64,000 nucleotides of DNA from positions 124,001-188,000 of the forward strand of contig CAVRLX010000010.1 in NCBI GenBank assembly GCA_963721725.1, read 5' to 3'. The notes under the pieces were generated by a model. That model was given only the letters and a program-made list of their open reading frames with translations, did no database searches and was not told where the DNA came from. Made by a program: the position numbers and the translations under genes. Positions within the stretch are counted from its first letter, which is position 1. Every line of letters begins with the position of its first letter. This DNA is from RI-153 sp963721725. Lineage in GTDB: Bacteria; Chloroflexota; Anaerolineae; Caldilineales; Caldilineaceae. This document shows positions 21,181 to 35,106 of the stretch, piece after piece.

Positions 21181-21210
21181 AAAAAAGCCCCACCGGTGTG
21201 GGGCTTTTTT
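21181..21210. terminator. Bidirectional terminator between cdd and the histidine kinase
   Basis: AAAAAAGCCCCACCGG with TGTGGGGCTTTTTT forms a strong hairpin with A6/T6 flanks, directly after the cdd stop. Confidence 0.9.
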
Positions 21211-21635
21211 CATGCTTGGGAAGAGTCCATCCTCAAACGGGAACCGTCAAACGAGTCGGGCAGAAGGTAGGCCACTGAGGTTGTGCGAAAATTGCCGGCG
21301 GCGTCGCTGATGTAAACGGTCATGGCTGGTCCCAGTTCTGCCATTACTTGGCGGCAGATCCCACACGGCGTGCCGCCATCAGCAGTTGCCACGGCGATGG
21401 CGACAAAATCGCGCTTGCCCTGGGCAACGGCAGCGGTCAAGGCCACACGTTCGGCGCAGATGGTGGCTGGATAGGAGGCGTTCTCAACATTGCAGCCCAC
21501 CACAATCGAGCCGTCCGCAGCCAATACCGCCGATCCCACCAGATATTGGCTATAGGGCGCATAGGCGTGGAGACGGGCCGCACAGGCAGCCCCCACCACT
21601 GTTTTTGCCGACATCTGTGTCAGTGCTTCGCTCAT
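21210..21635 (-). CDS. cdd: Cytidine deaminase
   Basis: A 141-residue protein of the small tetrameric cytidine deaminase type. The zinc site is present: C60-A-E62 with the proton-shuttle glutamate, and PCGICRQ with C91 and C94. VGCNVENASYPATICAER is diagnostic. It deaminates cytidine and deoxycytidine in pyrimidine salvage. It lies upstream of a nucleoside-type permease pair, but a terminator separates them. Confidence 0.92.
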   Translation of the reverse strand: MSEALTQMSAKTVVGAACAARLHAYAPYSQYLVGSAVLAADGSIVVGCNVENASYPATICAERVALTAAVAQGKRDFVAIAVATADGGTPCGICRQVMAELGPAMTVYISDAAGNFRTTSVAYLLPDSFDGSRLRMDSSQA

Positions 21636-21673
21636 GGGTTTTCCCTATCTCCACTATAGACATGTTCGTCAGC

Positions 21674-23032
21674 TCAGGATGCCGAGCGAAAAAAGTTACT
21701 TAGTGTACCTCGGCGGTCTTCCAGCGCTGCCAGCGTTCCGTTAAGCGTTATGGAAATCTCTTCGGCTTCGGGCAGCCGCGGTGTCCATTCGACGCGTACC
21801 TGTTCAATCCGCCGCGAGTCGATGGAAATGACTGTGAAGCGGCGTTGAGCATATTCAAGCGATTCGCCCTGTTCCGGGACATGTCCCAGTTGACTATAGA
21901 CAAAGCCGCCCAGGGTGTCGATATTTTCGTTTTCCTGAGTTAAATCCACACCGATCACCTCGGATACTTCTTCTAAATCGATGCGTCCGTTAAACAAAAA
22001 GGTGGTCGGCCCTAATTGTTGCTGGATTGGCTCTTCAGTATCATATTCATCCTGAATTTCGCCCACAATCTCTTCAAGCAGATCTTCAATGGTAACCATC
22101 CCCGCCGTACCCCCATATTCGTCCACCACAATGGCAGCGTGGACATGGCGTATCTGCATATCCTGGAAGAGTTCGTCGAGCTTTTTGCTCTGGGGCACAA
22201 AATAGGCTTTGCGCAACGCCGAACGTATGGAGACCAGGGTCTGATTGTCCCGAAAGTAGCGTAACAAATCTTTGGCATAGAGAAAGCCAACAATGTGATC
22301 GATGTTCTCTTCGTAGACGGGGATGCGGCTATGCCCCTTTTTGATAATCAGATCAAGCGCTTCGTTGACCGGCGTATCGGCATCAATGGCAACAACATCA
22401 AGCCGCGGCACCATGATCTCGCGCACAATGGTTTCGCTCAATTCAAAGATGCTGGCGATCATCTCCTTTTCTTCTTCATCCATGAATTTTTCATGATCGC
22501 TCATATTCATCAAAAAGCGCAATCCATCTTCGCTGAGGAAGTTACTCTCCGGCGTAGCTTTGTCCGATTTGCCACGCATGATCACCGCAACCCAACGCAA
22601 AGTAGCCGCAAACGGCAACATTACGGTCAAACTAATCTGAATCACGGGGCCAAGTTGCAGCGCAGCACGTTCAGGATCGCGCAGGGTGAAGGCGCGGCTG
22701 CTGATTTGGACAATCCCCATGGTAAACCAAATGCCAACCACCGTGACAATCTGCGGAAGCAAGGCCCAGTCGCGGCTGTTGATCAACCAAAAGGCCACCA
22801 TCCCGCCCAACAGATAGCCAGCACTTTTGAGCAACATTAACGTCGATAGGAATTGGGCGGGTTCGCTCAATAATTTATTCACAGCCACGGCTCGGCTGAC
22901 CCCTTGTTCAACCAACTGACCCATCCGGCGGCGAGAGGTAGAAGCAAAGGCGACTTCGGCAGCCGCCACAAACGCAAGTAACAGCAGAATAGGCATCAGC
23001 ATAAGCAAGGCTGACGCAGGCTCAACATCCAC
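21674..23032 (-). CDS. CNNM/CorC-family (HlyC/CorC) membrane protein
   Basis: A 452-residue protein with an N-terminal DUF21/CNNM transmembrane domain (LLLLAFVAAAEVAFASTSRRR and further helices up to about 150), a CBS pair (IMVPRLDVVAIDADTPVNEAL; RHVHAAIVVDEYGGTAGMVTIEDLLEEIVGEIQDEYD) and a C-terminal CorC/HlyC transporter-associated domain (LDTLGG-type NIDTLGGFVYSQLGHVP). It is a probable Mg2+/cation efflux or homeostasis protein. A GTG start at 23032 is chosen because AAAGGAG lies six bases upstream. Confidence 0.88.
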   Translation of the reverse strand: MDVEPASALLMLMPILLLLAFVAAAEVAFASTSRRRMGQLVEQGVSRAVAVNKLLSEPAQFLSTLMLLKSAGYLLGGMVAFWLINSRDWALLPQIVTVVGIWFTMGIVQISSRAFTLRDPERAALQLGPVIQISLTVMLPFAATLRWVAVIMRGKSDKATPESNFLSEDGLRFLMNMSDHEKFMDEEEKEMIASIFELSETIVREIMVPRLDVVAIDADTPVNEALDLIIKKGHSRIPVYEENIDHIVGFLYAKDLLRYFRDNQTLVSIRSALRKAYFVPQSKKLDELFQDMQIRHVHAAIVVDEYGGTAGMVTIEDLLEEIVGEIQDEYDTEEPIQQQLGPTTFLFNGRIDLEEVSEVIGVDLTQENENIDTLGGFVYSQLGHVPEQGESLEYAQRRFTVISIDSRRIEQVRVEWTPRLPEAEEISITLNGTLAALEDRRGTLSNFFRSAS

Positions 23033-23077
23033 GAAATACTCCTTTAATCATAGGCAAAGCGATGCATGTACCCAGAA

Positions 23078-24451
23078 TCATTCGCGACGATTCGGGGCAT
23101 CTTGCCGAGGCATGGCCGGACGAGCCGGGACGCCATAGACAAGGGTATTCGCATCCACATCTCGCGTCACCACCGAACCGGCTCCGGTGCGGGCGTTTGC
23201 AGCAAGATGTACAGGCGCAACCAGTAAAGTATCGCTACCTAAAAAGACATCGTCCTCAAGGATGGTGCGATTTTTGTTCACACCATCAAAATTACACGTA
23301 ATCGTTCCTGCCCCAATGTTGACATTGGTTCCTACGGTAGCGTCGCCAATGTAGCTAAAGTGGCCCATTTTGGTGCCGGGGCCAATGTAGCTATTTTTGA
23401 CTTCGCCAAAATTGCCCATGTGTACACCTTCACCCAAATGTGCGCCTTTGCGCAGATGCCCAAAAGGCCCAATTTCGCTGCCCATGTCCATGCGCGCCAT
23501 TTCAATCACCGAATAGGTGACCCGACAGCCATCACCGATCACAGAATCCACAACACGGCTGTTCGGTCCAATTTCACAGTTTTCACCAATCGAGGTTTCT
23601 CCCTCCAAATACGTGCCGGGCCAAATAGTGCTATCCTGACCAATGGTCACAGTATCATCAATATACGTGGTGGTCGGGTCAATTATGCTCACGCCAGCCA
23701 GCATGTGACGCTTAAGAATGCGCTGACGCATGACTGCACTGGCTTGGGCCAGATGGAGACGAGTGTTGATGCCATGAACCTCTTCCTCCGGGGCAGGCAT
23801 CGTGACCACAGTACGATTTTGGGACACGGCCAGCGCCACCATATCGGTGAGGAAATATTCCCCTTTGGAACTGAGTCGCAACTGTGAGAGATTGTCCCAC
23901 AGCCAAGCTGCATCGAAACAATAGATCCCAGGATTCAATTCCCGAATCTGCAATTGGGCGGGCGTGCAATCCACCTCTTCAACAATTGCCTGTACACGCC
24001 CCTGCTCATCGCGCACGATGCGTCCAAACCCTTGCGATTCAGCCCGTTCCAATGTCAACATGGCTATCGCCAAATTGCCGTCTATGGCAGCTTCATCATA
24101 CCGATCTAACAGCGCTTGTACCGTCTCAGTACGCAAGAGCGGCATGTCCGCATAAAGCACCACGACCCGATCCGATTCCCCTCTCAAAAGCGCTTCTGCT
24201 TGCATGACGGCATGGCCTGTGCCCAACAACTCCAGTTGTACAGCATACTGCACCCGATCTCCCAGTTGCGCACGCACTTGCTCTTGTCCATGACCCACCA
24301 CAACCACAGGACGTATCGCACCACTGGCTTCAGCTGTACGTACAGACCATTCCACCAGCGGGCGGCCCGCTACGGGGTGGAGAACTTTGGGTAACTTTGA
24401 CTTCATCCGGGTGCCATAGCCAGCGGCTAGCACGATGGTGGCAGTCTGCAT
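23078..24451 (-). CDS. glmU: Bifunctional UDP-GlcNAc pyrophosphorylase / glucosamine-1-phosphate acetyltransferase
   Basis: A 457-residue protein, the usual GlmU length. The N-terminal uridyltransferase domain has LAAGYGTRMKSKLPKVLHP; the C-terminal left-handed beta-helix has hexapeptide repeats, FGHLRKGAHLGEGVHMGNF, TCNFDGVNKNRT and SDTLLVAPV. It makes UDP-GlcNAc for peptidoglycan. The ATG at 24451 with AAGGA upstream is preferred over an in-frame start at 24490. It is followed closely by the CorC-like gene (45 bases). Confidence 0.92.
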   Translation of the reverse strand: MQTATIVLAAGYGTRMKSKLPKVLHPVAGRPLVEWSVRTAEASGAIRPVVVVGHGQEQVRAQLGDRVQYAVQLELLGTGHAVMQAEALLRGESDRVVVLYADMPLLRTETVQALLDRYDEAAIDGNLAIAMLTLERAESQGFGRIVRDEQGRVQAIVEEVDCTPAQLQIRELNPGIYCFDAAWLWDNLSQLRLSSKGEYFLTDMVALAVSQNRTVVTMPAPEEEVHGINTRLHLAQASAVMRQRILKRHMLAGVSIIDPTTTYIDDTVTIGQDSTIWPGTYLEGETSIGENCEIGPNSRVVDSVIGDGCRVTYSVIEMARMDMGSEIGPFGHLRKGAHLGEGVHMGNFGEVKNSYIGPGTKMGHFSYIGDATVGTNVNIGAGTITCNFDGVNKNRTILEDDVFLGSDTLLVAPVHLAANARTGAGSVVTRDVDANTLVYGVPARPAMPRQDAPNRRE

Positions 24452-24473
24452 AAAACGATCCTTGTGATGGGTA

Positions 24474-24523
24474 ACAAAAAAACCAGACAAATTCTAGCCA
24501 CATAAACTAGAAGTCTGGTTGAG
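24474..24523 (-). terminator. Terminator of the rRNA operon
   Basis: AACCAGAC and GTCTGGTT pair, with an inner TTCTAG/CTAGAA stem; on the minus strand a T7 run follows. A second hairpin (CGGATTTAA/TTAAATCCG, 24547-24573) lies just upstream. Confidence 0.75.
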
Positions 24524-24749
24524 AATTATCTATTTTTTTAAAAGAACGGATTTAAACGAAGGTATTAAATCCGGGTCAGGGTCATCCATTAAAGTCGCCA
24601 CAATACTTGGGTGAAATATACTTCTAGAAAAGCAGTATAGCACACGTCACTATACTCTATAAAGTGTAATCCCCACCAATTGCATGGCTATCTTTCTGTC
24701 GGTCAATTAGAATGAAGGAAAAGGAAGCCAGTGGGTGGATGTGAGGTTG

Positions 24750-24867
24750 GAGTTGGCGACGGTCTACTCTTGCAGAGGTGCAGACCCCTACTACCATCGA
24801 CGCTGGCGGGCTTAACTGCCGGGTTCGGGAAGGGACCGGGTGTACCCCCACCGCTCTTGCCACCAAC
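24750..24867 (-). rRNA. rrf: 5S ribosomal RNA
   Basis: Conserved 5S segments are present on the minus strand (GGTGGCAAGAGCGG at the 5' side, CGGTCCCTTCCCGAACCCGG, GTTAAGCCCGCCAGCG and GGTAGTAGGGGTC). Flanking GCCAGTGGGTGG/CCACCCACTGGC sequences (24728-24739 and 24888-24899) form a processing stem. Ends are approximate. Confidence 0.92.
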
Positions 24868-24973
24868 ACCACGCTCACCACACCACCCACTGGCTCACTT
24901 ACACAGGAACGAATCAAGAACAATCGTCATGATTCTCGTGGTCAAATCAACAATTTCTCGTGTCTGACGCACT

Positions 24974-24996
24974 AAAAACTGAATAGGATAGAAGCA
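24974..24996 (-). other. 23S rRNA processing stem, 3' arm
   Basis: This 23-base sequence is perfectly complementary to 28111-28133 on the far side of the 23S gene, forming the long stem normally cut by RNase III. Confidence 0.8.
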
Positions 24997-25004
24997 GAAG
25001 AATG

Positions 25005-27953
<2,949 letters not shown>

Positions 27954-28110
27954 CTAAGAACCATTCTTCTACTCTCCTGTCGCTTCCGCTCACAAGAGCC
28001 GTCGTCGATTCCTCAACAACTCTCTCCCTCGCTTCCACCACAAGAGTCACTCCATTCCTGGCTCCACCCACACAGCCCGAGGGCTGGCGGCTTCGCCTAT
28101 TCTGAAGATG

Positions 28111-28133
28111 CTTCTATCCTATTCAGTTTTTAA
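28111..28133 (-). other. 23S rRNA processing stem, 5' arm
   Basis: Perfect inverted repeat of 24974-24996, placed 158 bases before the 23S 5' end in transcript order. Confidence 0.8.
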
Positions 28134-28354
28134 TGTACCAGATACAGATTGTCGATTTACGATTTTAGATTTACGATTTTAGATTGTGGCTCACCCTCGA
28201 CTCAGGCATCGCTGCCCTCATCTCGCTTAACCCATCTTTTAATCGTCAATCGTTAATCCAAAATCATCAATCACTTGGGGCCGACAACACTTGGCTCCCG
28301 ACAGTCCCCCAGTTCCCTGGGCTGCCTGCCGCCTGCTGCCTGCTGCCTGCCACA

Positions 28355-30413
<2,059 letters not shown>

Positions 30414-30830
30414 GACCGGACCCATCCCCTTGCGGAGACACGCCCAGTCCTGAAGTTATCCTTACAAAACTCAAACCCGGTCCAAGGCAAATCGCTCTGC
30501 CCTGACCGAGCCTTTTCCATCTATTTCAGGCTGGTTACCTTACCACTCTTCAACTGTTAATGTACCGCTCTCCCAAGCTCGCCTCCCGGCTCGCTCAGGA
30601 CACAAGAGAGAAGTCTATCACCCTCTCTCTCACCCGTCAAATCCTAACCCACTCGCTTTTGTTTAATGTTTCTTTGTCGCTCCAAAACAACAAACGACAG
30701 CAAAACCAGACAAAAACCAACGACCGGCACTTGACGGCAAGACTTTCAGTATGCCCCACCTTCTCCCATCTGTCAAATCCTAAATCCCTCAAACTTTTTC
30801 AGGTTCTATCCTCGCCAATATTATAAACAG
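30414..30830 (-). other. rRNA operon leader and promoter region
   Basis: No gene is seen. This roughly 340-base leader lies between the predicted promoter (30748-30776) and the 16S 5' end. Confidence 0.6.
30748..30776 (-). promoter_or_regulatory. Predicted rRNA operon promoter
   Basis: On the minus strand TTGACA (30771-30776) and CATACT (30748-30753) are separated by exactly 17 bases, reading toward the 16S gene. Confidence 0.65.
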
Positions 30831-30871
30831 AAAAGCGGTGTGCATAGCCTTTGAAATCTATGCACACCGCT
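30831..30871 (-). terminator. Terminator of the HhH/VOC genes
   Basis: AGCGGTGTGCATAG and CTATGCACACCGCT form a perfect 14-bp stem with a 10-base loop, followed on the minus strand by TTTTCTGTTT. It separates this transcript from the rRNA promoter. Confidence 0.85.
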
Positions 30872-30898
30872 CTATTTACGACCGAGATGTAAGCTTGG

Positions 30899-31129
30899 TT
30901 AGCCGCTACCCATGCCTGCAAAGGAAAGGCCGTTGGCAGCCAGTGCTTGACGCAACTGTTCAATCGCTTTGGGACCAATCCCGTGAAGCTTTTTGAGTTC
31001 AGTTTCGCTCACTGCTGTAAGATCCGAAAGCTGTGAATATCCAGCGGCAGCCAGCGCTCGTTGAGCGGGGCTTGCCAAGTTTGGTGGCAAATCACTGTTT
31101 AGTTGGTGATCGTGGTTATTCACAGTCAT
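30899..31129 (-). CDS. Small helix-hairpin-helix protein
   Basis: A 76-residue protein whose C-terminal half (LHGIGPKAIEQLRQALAANGLSF) is a helix-hairpin-helix motif like those in DNA repair proteins and the RNA polymerase alpha C-terminal domain. It overlaps the upstream VOC gene by four bases (ATGA), so translation is probably coupled. Nonspecific DNA binding is plausible; the role is unknown. Confidence 0.7.
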   Translation of the reverse strand: MTVNNHDHQLNSDLPPNLASPAQRALAAAGYSQLSDLTAVSETELKKLHGIGPKAIEQLRQALAANGLSFAGMGSG

Positions 31130-31554
31130 TCCTGTTGGCTATGCTCATGATTCACCATCCACGCAATGCCAAATTTATCTGTCAACATGCCAAAAGTTGC
31201 ACCCCATGGAGCTTGCTGCAACGGCATTGTCACTGTACCATCTGCCGCAAGACCGTTAAAGAGTTGGGTGGCTTCTGCTTCGCTTTCAGCTTGGAGTGAA
31301 AGGCTGAAATTGCTGCCCACAGTCGATTTACCCATCGCTTCCAGGGAGTCACTGCCCATGAGTACCGTATTCTGATCTATCGGGAGAGCAACATGCATAA
31401 TCTTTTCACCTTCACCTTCAGCCAATCCATCTTCAGAATGGATTTCGCCAAAGCGTTGGAACGCTGTAAACTCTCCGCCCAAGACTGATTTGTAGAAATT
31501 AAAGGCCTCTTCGCAGTTGCCGTTAAAGTTGAGATATGGGTTAATAGATGCCAT
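31126..31554 (-). CDS. VOC-superfamily PhnB-like protein
   Basis: A 142-residue protein with the PhnB-like glyoxalase/VOC pattern: INPYLNFNGNCEEAFNFYKSVLGG at the start, KIMHVALPI, and PWGATFGMLTDKFGIAWMVN at the end. The family includes glyoxalases, dioxygenases and resistance proteins, and the reaction cannot be assigned from sequence. A dispersed element copy lies just upstream. Confidence 0.8.
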   Translation of the reverse strand: MASINPYLNFNGNCEEAFNFYKSVLGGEFTAFQRFGEIHSEDGLAEGEGEKIMHVALPIDQNTVLMGSDSLEAMGKSTVGSNFSLSLQAESEAEATQLFNGLAADGTVTMPLQQAPWGATFGMLTDKFGIAWMVNHEHSQQE

Positions 31555-31580
31555 TGTTCTTCTCCTTGAGATGGGATTTT

Positions 31581-31677
31581 GTATCTATTCAGGTCTAGGG
31601 TGCGACGCACTCGCCATATAAGCTTTTTACAACCATTCTAATCCTCGCGAGTGCATCGCACCTGCCTGTATAGGGAC
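31581..31677. repeat. Dispersed palindromic element, copy 3
   Basis: Left arm GTCTAGGGTGCGACGCACTC and right arm GCGAGTGCATCGCACCTG are inverted around about 33 bases. It lies between the PhnB-like and MoaD-like genes. There is no evident target duplication. Confidence 0.8.
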
Positions 31678-31684
31678 AAGATGT

Positions 31685-31996
31685 TTATCTAAACTTGTTC
31701 TCGCCGCCGGCCATCGCCCCCACAATCAGGAATGGCTCTTTGCCACTGACGATTTCGGCGGGCAGTGGTACATCCACCGGTTCGTGAGAAAGATCTTGTC
31801 CGCAGGCGAAAAAGCGAATAAAGGCACGCCGTTTAAGCGTCCCCCGATCTCGGATCGTCCCGCACAGCATCGGGTATTGCGCTTCTAGCGCATCCAGAAC
31901 TGCCCGCTGCGTCACCGGCTCCTCAATCTGTAATTCAACTTCTTTGCGCACATTGGCAAGCGTGCGCAGATGATGGGGAATAACAACACGGATCAT
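31685..31996 (-). CDS. MoaD/ThiS-like ubiquitin-fold protein
   Basis: A 103-residue beta-grasp protein (MIRVVIPHHLRTLANVRKEV, then AVLDALEAQYPML, and PFLIVGAMAGG near the C-terminus). The Gly-Gly that would be activated in MoaD/ThiS carriers is followed by five more residues (ENKFR), so activation would need trimming or does not occur. The start codon overlaps the stop of the BNR-repeat gene by four bases (ATGA). The pairing suggests joint function. Confidence 0.7.
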   Translation of the reverse strand: MIRVVIPHHLRTLANVRKEVELQIEEPVTQRAVLDALEAQYPMLCGTIRDRGTLKRRAFIRFFACGQDLSHEPVDVPLPAEIVSGKEPFLIVGAMAGGENKFR

Positions 31997-33108
31997 GGGA
32001 TAGTTTGTACCTCCACAGACAACACAGCGGGCAGATCGCGCACAATCGCCGACCAGCTATCGCCGCCGTTTGCCGAAGCGTAAACTTGCCCACCGGTAGT
32101 GCCAAAATAGACACCACATTCATCTAGTGTATCCACCGCCAGCGCATCGCGCAGGACGTTGACGTAACAATCGCTCTGTGGCAAGCCTTCGGTGAGCGCT
32201 TCCCATTCATTGCCACCGCTACGGCTACGATAGACTCGCAGTTTGCCATCGGGCGGATAATGCTCCGAATCGCTTTTAATGGGGACGACATAAACCGTCT
32301 CCGGCTCGTGGGCGTGGACGGCAATCGGGAAGCCAAAATCGCTGGGCAAATTGCCGCTGATCTCGTGCCACATAGCCCCGGCATTATCACTGCGCATCAC
32401 ATCCCAATGCTTTTGCATGAAGATCACGTCTGGGTGCGCTGGATGCATGGCAAGGCTGTGTACACAATGGCCCACATCGGCATCAGGATCGGGCAACTCC
32501 CAAGGCGATTTCAAGCCTTGATTAATGGGCAGCCAGCTTTCGCCGCCATCATCACTGCGGAACGCGCCTGCCGCCGAGATAGCCACAAAAATCCGCTCCG
32601 GATTATTCGGGTCCAACACAATTGTGTGCAGACACATGCCGCCTGCGCCCGGTGACCATAGATGCCCTTTGGCACTGCGCAGTCCTGGCAATTCCTGCCA
32701 CGTCTGCCCTCCATCGCGCGAGCGGAAAAGCGCCGCATCTTCCACACCCGCATAGACTGTGTCAGGTTCGGAGAGGGATGGCTCCAAATGCCAAACCCGC
32801 TTGAATTCCCACGGGTGCTGTGTGCCGTCATACCATTGATGCGTGCCCGGATCGCCCTCATAGGCAAAGGCATTACCCACAGGTTCCCAGGTCTGTCCGC
32901 CATCATCCGAGCGTTGAATCACTTGCCCAAACCAGCCTGTGGATTGTGATGTGTAGATCCGGTTTGGATTTACCGGTGATCCCTTGATATGGTAAATTTC
33001 CCAACCTGCAAAATGAGGCCCGCTCACGTCCCACGCCTCGCGTTTTGCATCGGACGTTAAAATGAACGCGCCTTTGCGCGTGCCCACCAATACACGTACT
33101 CCGCTCAT
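31993..33108 (-). CDS. BNR/sialidase-like beta-propeller protein
   Basis: A 371-residue protein with repeated Asp-box/BNR motifs (RSDDGGQTWEPV, RSRDGGQTWQEL, RSDDGGESWLPI, ASANGGDSWSAI) and the start VRVLVGTRKGAFIL. It resembles exo-alpha-sialidase-like or YVTN/BNR propeller proteins, but no signal peptide or catalytic sialidase set is visible, so enzymatic activity is unproven. The ATG at 33108 has AAGGAGAG upstream. It is translationally coupled to the MoaD-like gene. Confidence 0.75.
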   Translation of the reverse strand: MSGVRVLVGTRKGAFILTSDAKREAWDVSGPHFAGWEIYHIKGSPVNPNRIYTSQSTGWFGQVIQRSDDGGQTWEPVGNAFAYEGDPGTHQWYDGTQHPWEFKRVWHLEPSLSEPDTVYAGVEDAALFRSRDGGQTWQELPGLRSAKGHLWSPGAGGMCLHTIVLDPNNPERIFVAISAAGAFRSDDGGESWLPINQGLKSPWELPDPDADVGHCVHSLAMHPAHPDVIFMQKHWDVMRSDNAGAMWHEISGNLPSDFGFPIAVHAHEPETVYVVPIKSDSEHYPPDGKLRVYRSRSGGNEWEALTEGLPQSDCYVNVLRDALAVDTLDECGVYFGTTGGQVYASANGGDSWSAIVRDLPAVLSVEVQTIP

Positions 33109-33238
33109 CTCTCTCTCCTTTTTGGGATTTTGATTAACCGAGCAACGAACCATCAAAGGTGTAAACGTGCCTGTGTCTATAGCAAATAGGCAGGACTCTG
33201 AACTATGTCCATTAGTTTTCCTTTAGAAGGTACACAAA

Positions 33239-33625
33239 CTAAAGTTTTGGTGGCATTTCTTGTAATACCCACGAGTTTCCATCGGGATCACTGAAATACA
33301 CAAACTTAATACCGCCTGGATACTCAACAATCTCGCCGACAGCAACGCCCCGCCCGGCGAGTAGATCGCGCACCGCATTGATGTCATCTACGACGAGGTG
33401 CAATCCTTTAACCGAACCAGTTTTCATTTCCGAGAGTTCACCCAACCCGGTCCCGATCACAATGGAGCATGCTGACCCAGGCGGCGTAAGCTGGACAACG
33501 CGCATGGTGTCGCTCGGTTGCACATCGTGATCCAAATGAAATCCCACCTGATCCATATAAAAAGATTTGGCCCGATCTACGTCGGCAACAGGCAGCGGCA
33601 CAAGTTCCAATTTCATGACATGCAT
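33239..33625 (-). CDS. VOC-superfamily glyoxalase-like protein
   Basis: About 128 residues: KLELVPLPVADVDRAKSFYM at the start, GVAVGEIVEYPGGIKFVYFSDPDGNSWVLQE at the end. This is the common actinobacterial/chloroflexotal VOC type. The start is chosen at the ATG at 33625 to match the family N-terminus; the frame is open further upstream. A fragment of a close relative is fused to the gene at 35107. Confidence 0.8.
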   Translation of the reverse strand: MHVMKLELVPLPVADVDRAKSFYMDQVGFHLDHDVQPSDTMRVVQLTPPGSACSIVIGTGLGELSEMKTGSVKGLHLVVDDINAVRDLLAGRGVAVGEIVEYPGGIKFVYFSDPDGNSWVLQEMPPKL

Positions 33626-33692
33626 GGAAGTTATCATCTTTCTTGGAGTGATTTTCTTGCAGTGGTATAGATAGTAATGAAGAAAGTGAGTT

Positions 33693-34097
33693 TTACTCAG
33701 GCAGTGAATAATCGAAGGTATAGGTGTGTTTATTGTCAACGAACTTGATAGAAAAAAGGCCTGCAATGCCGCTGAGCTGACCCGTTCCAGAATCTGGCAC
33801 AACCGTGATTGAGAGTTGCTGCTCACCCCGGTTCATGATTCCCGAATGCTGAAAAACAAAGCTGCCGCGCCGACTATGCAACGTTCCCGTCACCCGTTCC
33901 ACTGCCACATATCCCGCCGATCCTTCCACGCCAGTCATTGCCGTCAACATTTCGCCCTTGCCCGCGGCTTCCAGATCACCGTGAAAGAGCTTGTCCAAAG
34001 AGAGCCTGCCCAATGCGATACCTTCAACGGTATCTGGCTCAATTTGAGGCTTTATCGAGACTTCAAAACTTCCCGTTGCGTGATAATCCATTTCCAT
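33693..34097 (-). CDS. DUF3224-type protein
   Basis: About 134 residues: ATGSFEVSIKPQ, GRLSLDKLFHGDLEAAGKGEML, GSAGYVAVERVTGTL, GSFVFQHSGIMNRG and VVPDSGTGQLSGIAG follow the DUF3224 pattern, a small beta-barrel family of unknown function. The ATG at 34097 lies 16 bases after the previous gene's stop. Confidence 0.75.
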   Translation of the reverse strand: MEMDYHATGSFEVSIKPQIEPDTVEGIALGRLSLDKLFHGDLEAAGKGEMLTAMTGVEGSAGYVAVERVTGTLHSRRGSFVFQHSGIMNRGEQQLSITVVPDSGTGQLSGIAGLFSIKFVDNKHTYTFDYSLPE

Positions 34098-34113
34098 CCC
34101 TAGTCGCTCTATT

Positions 34114-34500
34114 TCAGTCGATCTTGGTGGCGATCCACCACGTTGTGCCGCCGCTATCTTTGACACCGCCCCGTTTATCTTCATCATCTTGTTGGACGGG
34201 TTCCTGTACAGAGATTGCTCCTGCGTCCAGCGCGCGCCGATAGGTTGTATCCACATCTGAGACATAGACATGAATGTTGGCAGAAACAGACGGCCATCCT
34301 TCTGCGGCGTCAGCCAGCATAACTATGCTGTCGTCAATCCGTACCTCAGCATGCATCACGTCTCCGTTTTGGCGGGTTATGCGGCGCAATTCAACAGCGC
34401 CAAACACGTTAACAAGAAAATCGATGGTAGTCCCCGCCCCGTTAACAATTAGATAGGGTGAAACAGAGTTGTACCCGGCGGGCTTGTAGGCTGCATCCAT
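34114..34500 (-). CDS. VOC-superfamily PhnB-like protein
   Basis: A 128-residue protein: VSPYLIVNGAGTTIDFLVNVFGA, GDVMHAEVRIDDSIVMLADA, IHVYVSDVDTTYRRALDAGA, and KDSGGTTWWIATKID at the end. It is a standard PhnB-like VOC protein. It is part of a tightly packed minus-strand run (gap of 10 bases to the upstream gene). Confidence 0.8.
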   Translation of the reverse strand: MDAAYKPAGYNSVSPYLIVNGAGTTIDFLVNVFGAVELRRITRQNGDVMHAEVRIDDSIVMLADAAEGWPSVSANIHVYVSDVDTTYRRALDAGAISVQEPVQQDDEDKRGGVKDSGGTTWWIATKID

Positions 34501-34510
34501 GGTGACTCCT

Positions 34511-35026
34511 TTAGGCTATTATGCTTTCTTCTTCACCGACATAGGCGCGTTCAAGAGCAGCAATATCAAATTTTTGCATGGCGAGAAAGGCCGTCATCAC
34601 CCGTTCCGTTTTCGCCGAATCCGGACTTGCCAGCATCTCGCCCAATCTCGTCGGCACAATCTGCCAAGAGAGACCAAACTTGTCTTTGAGCCAGCCACAG
34701 GGACCGGGTTCACCCCCTTCGGTTAAGCGCTCCCACAAGTAGTCGATTTCTTCCTGGTTTGCACAGGCCACCTCCAGTGAAATTGCCTCTGTAAACTTAA
34801 ACTGTGGACCCCCATTCAACGCTGTGAAACGCTGCCCTTCCATCTCAAACTCCACGGTGAGGACACTGCCCGCTGGTTTGCCGTGGATCTCATAGCCCGC
34901 CTCACTATAGTGGGTTATGTTGATAATCTTCGAATTTTTGAAGAGTGAGGTATACAAGGTGGCGGCTTCTTCGGCCTCGGTGTCGAACCACAAACAGGGC
35001 GTAATCTTTTGGAGCGTTGCCATCAT
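34511..35026 (-). CDS. VOC-superfamily (3-demethylubiquinone methyltransferase-like) protein
   Basis: A 171-residue PhnB-type protein: ITPCLWFDTEAEEAATLYTS, GGPQFKFTEAISLEVAC, CGWLKDKFGLSWQIVP and RVMTAFLAMQKFDIAALERAY. Database entries often name this group after 3-demethylubiquinone-9 methyltransferase, but no methyltransferase motif is present. Confidence 0.8.
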   Translation of the reverse strand: MMATLQKITPCLWFDTEAEEAATLYTSLFKNSKIINITHYSEAGYEIHGKPAGSVLTVEFEMEGQRFTALNGGPQFKFTEAISLEVACANQEEIDYLWERLTEGGEPGPCGWLKDKFGLSWQIVPTRLGEMLASPDSAKTERVMTAFLAMQKFDIAALERAYVGEEESIIA

Positions 35027-35106
35027 TTTCTCCTTTGTGCAGAGTGGTTATTTTCTTTCACTTTGCTTCTGTGCTGTCCAGGGTTCCTTCACCCGGAACC
35101 CCGTAG

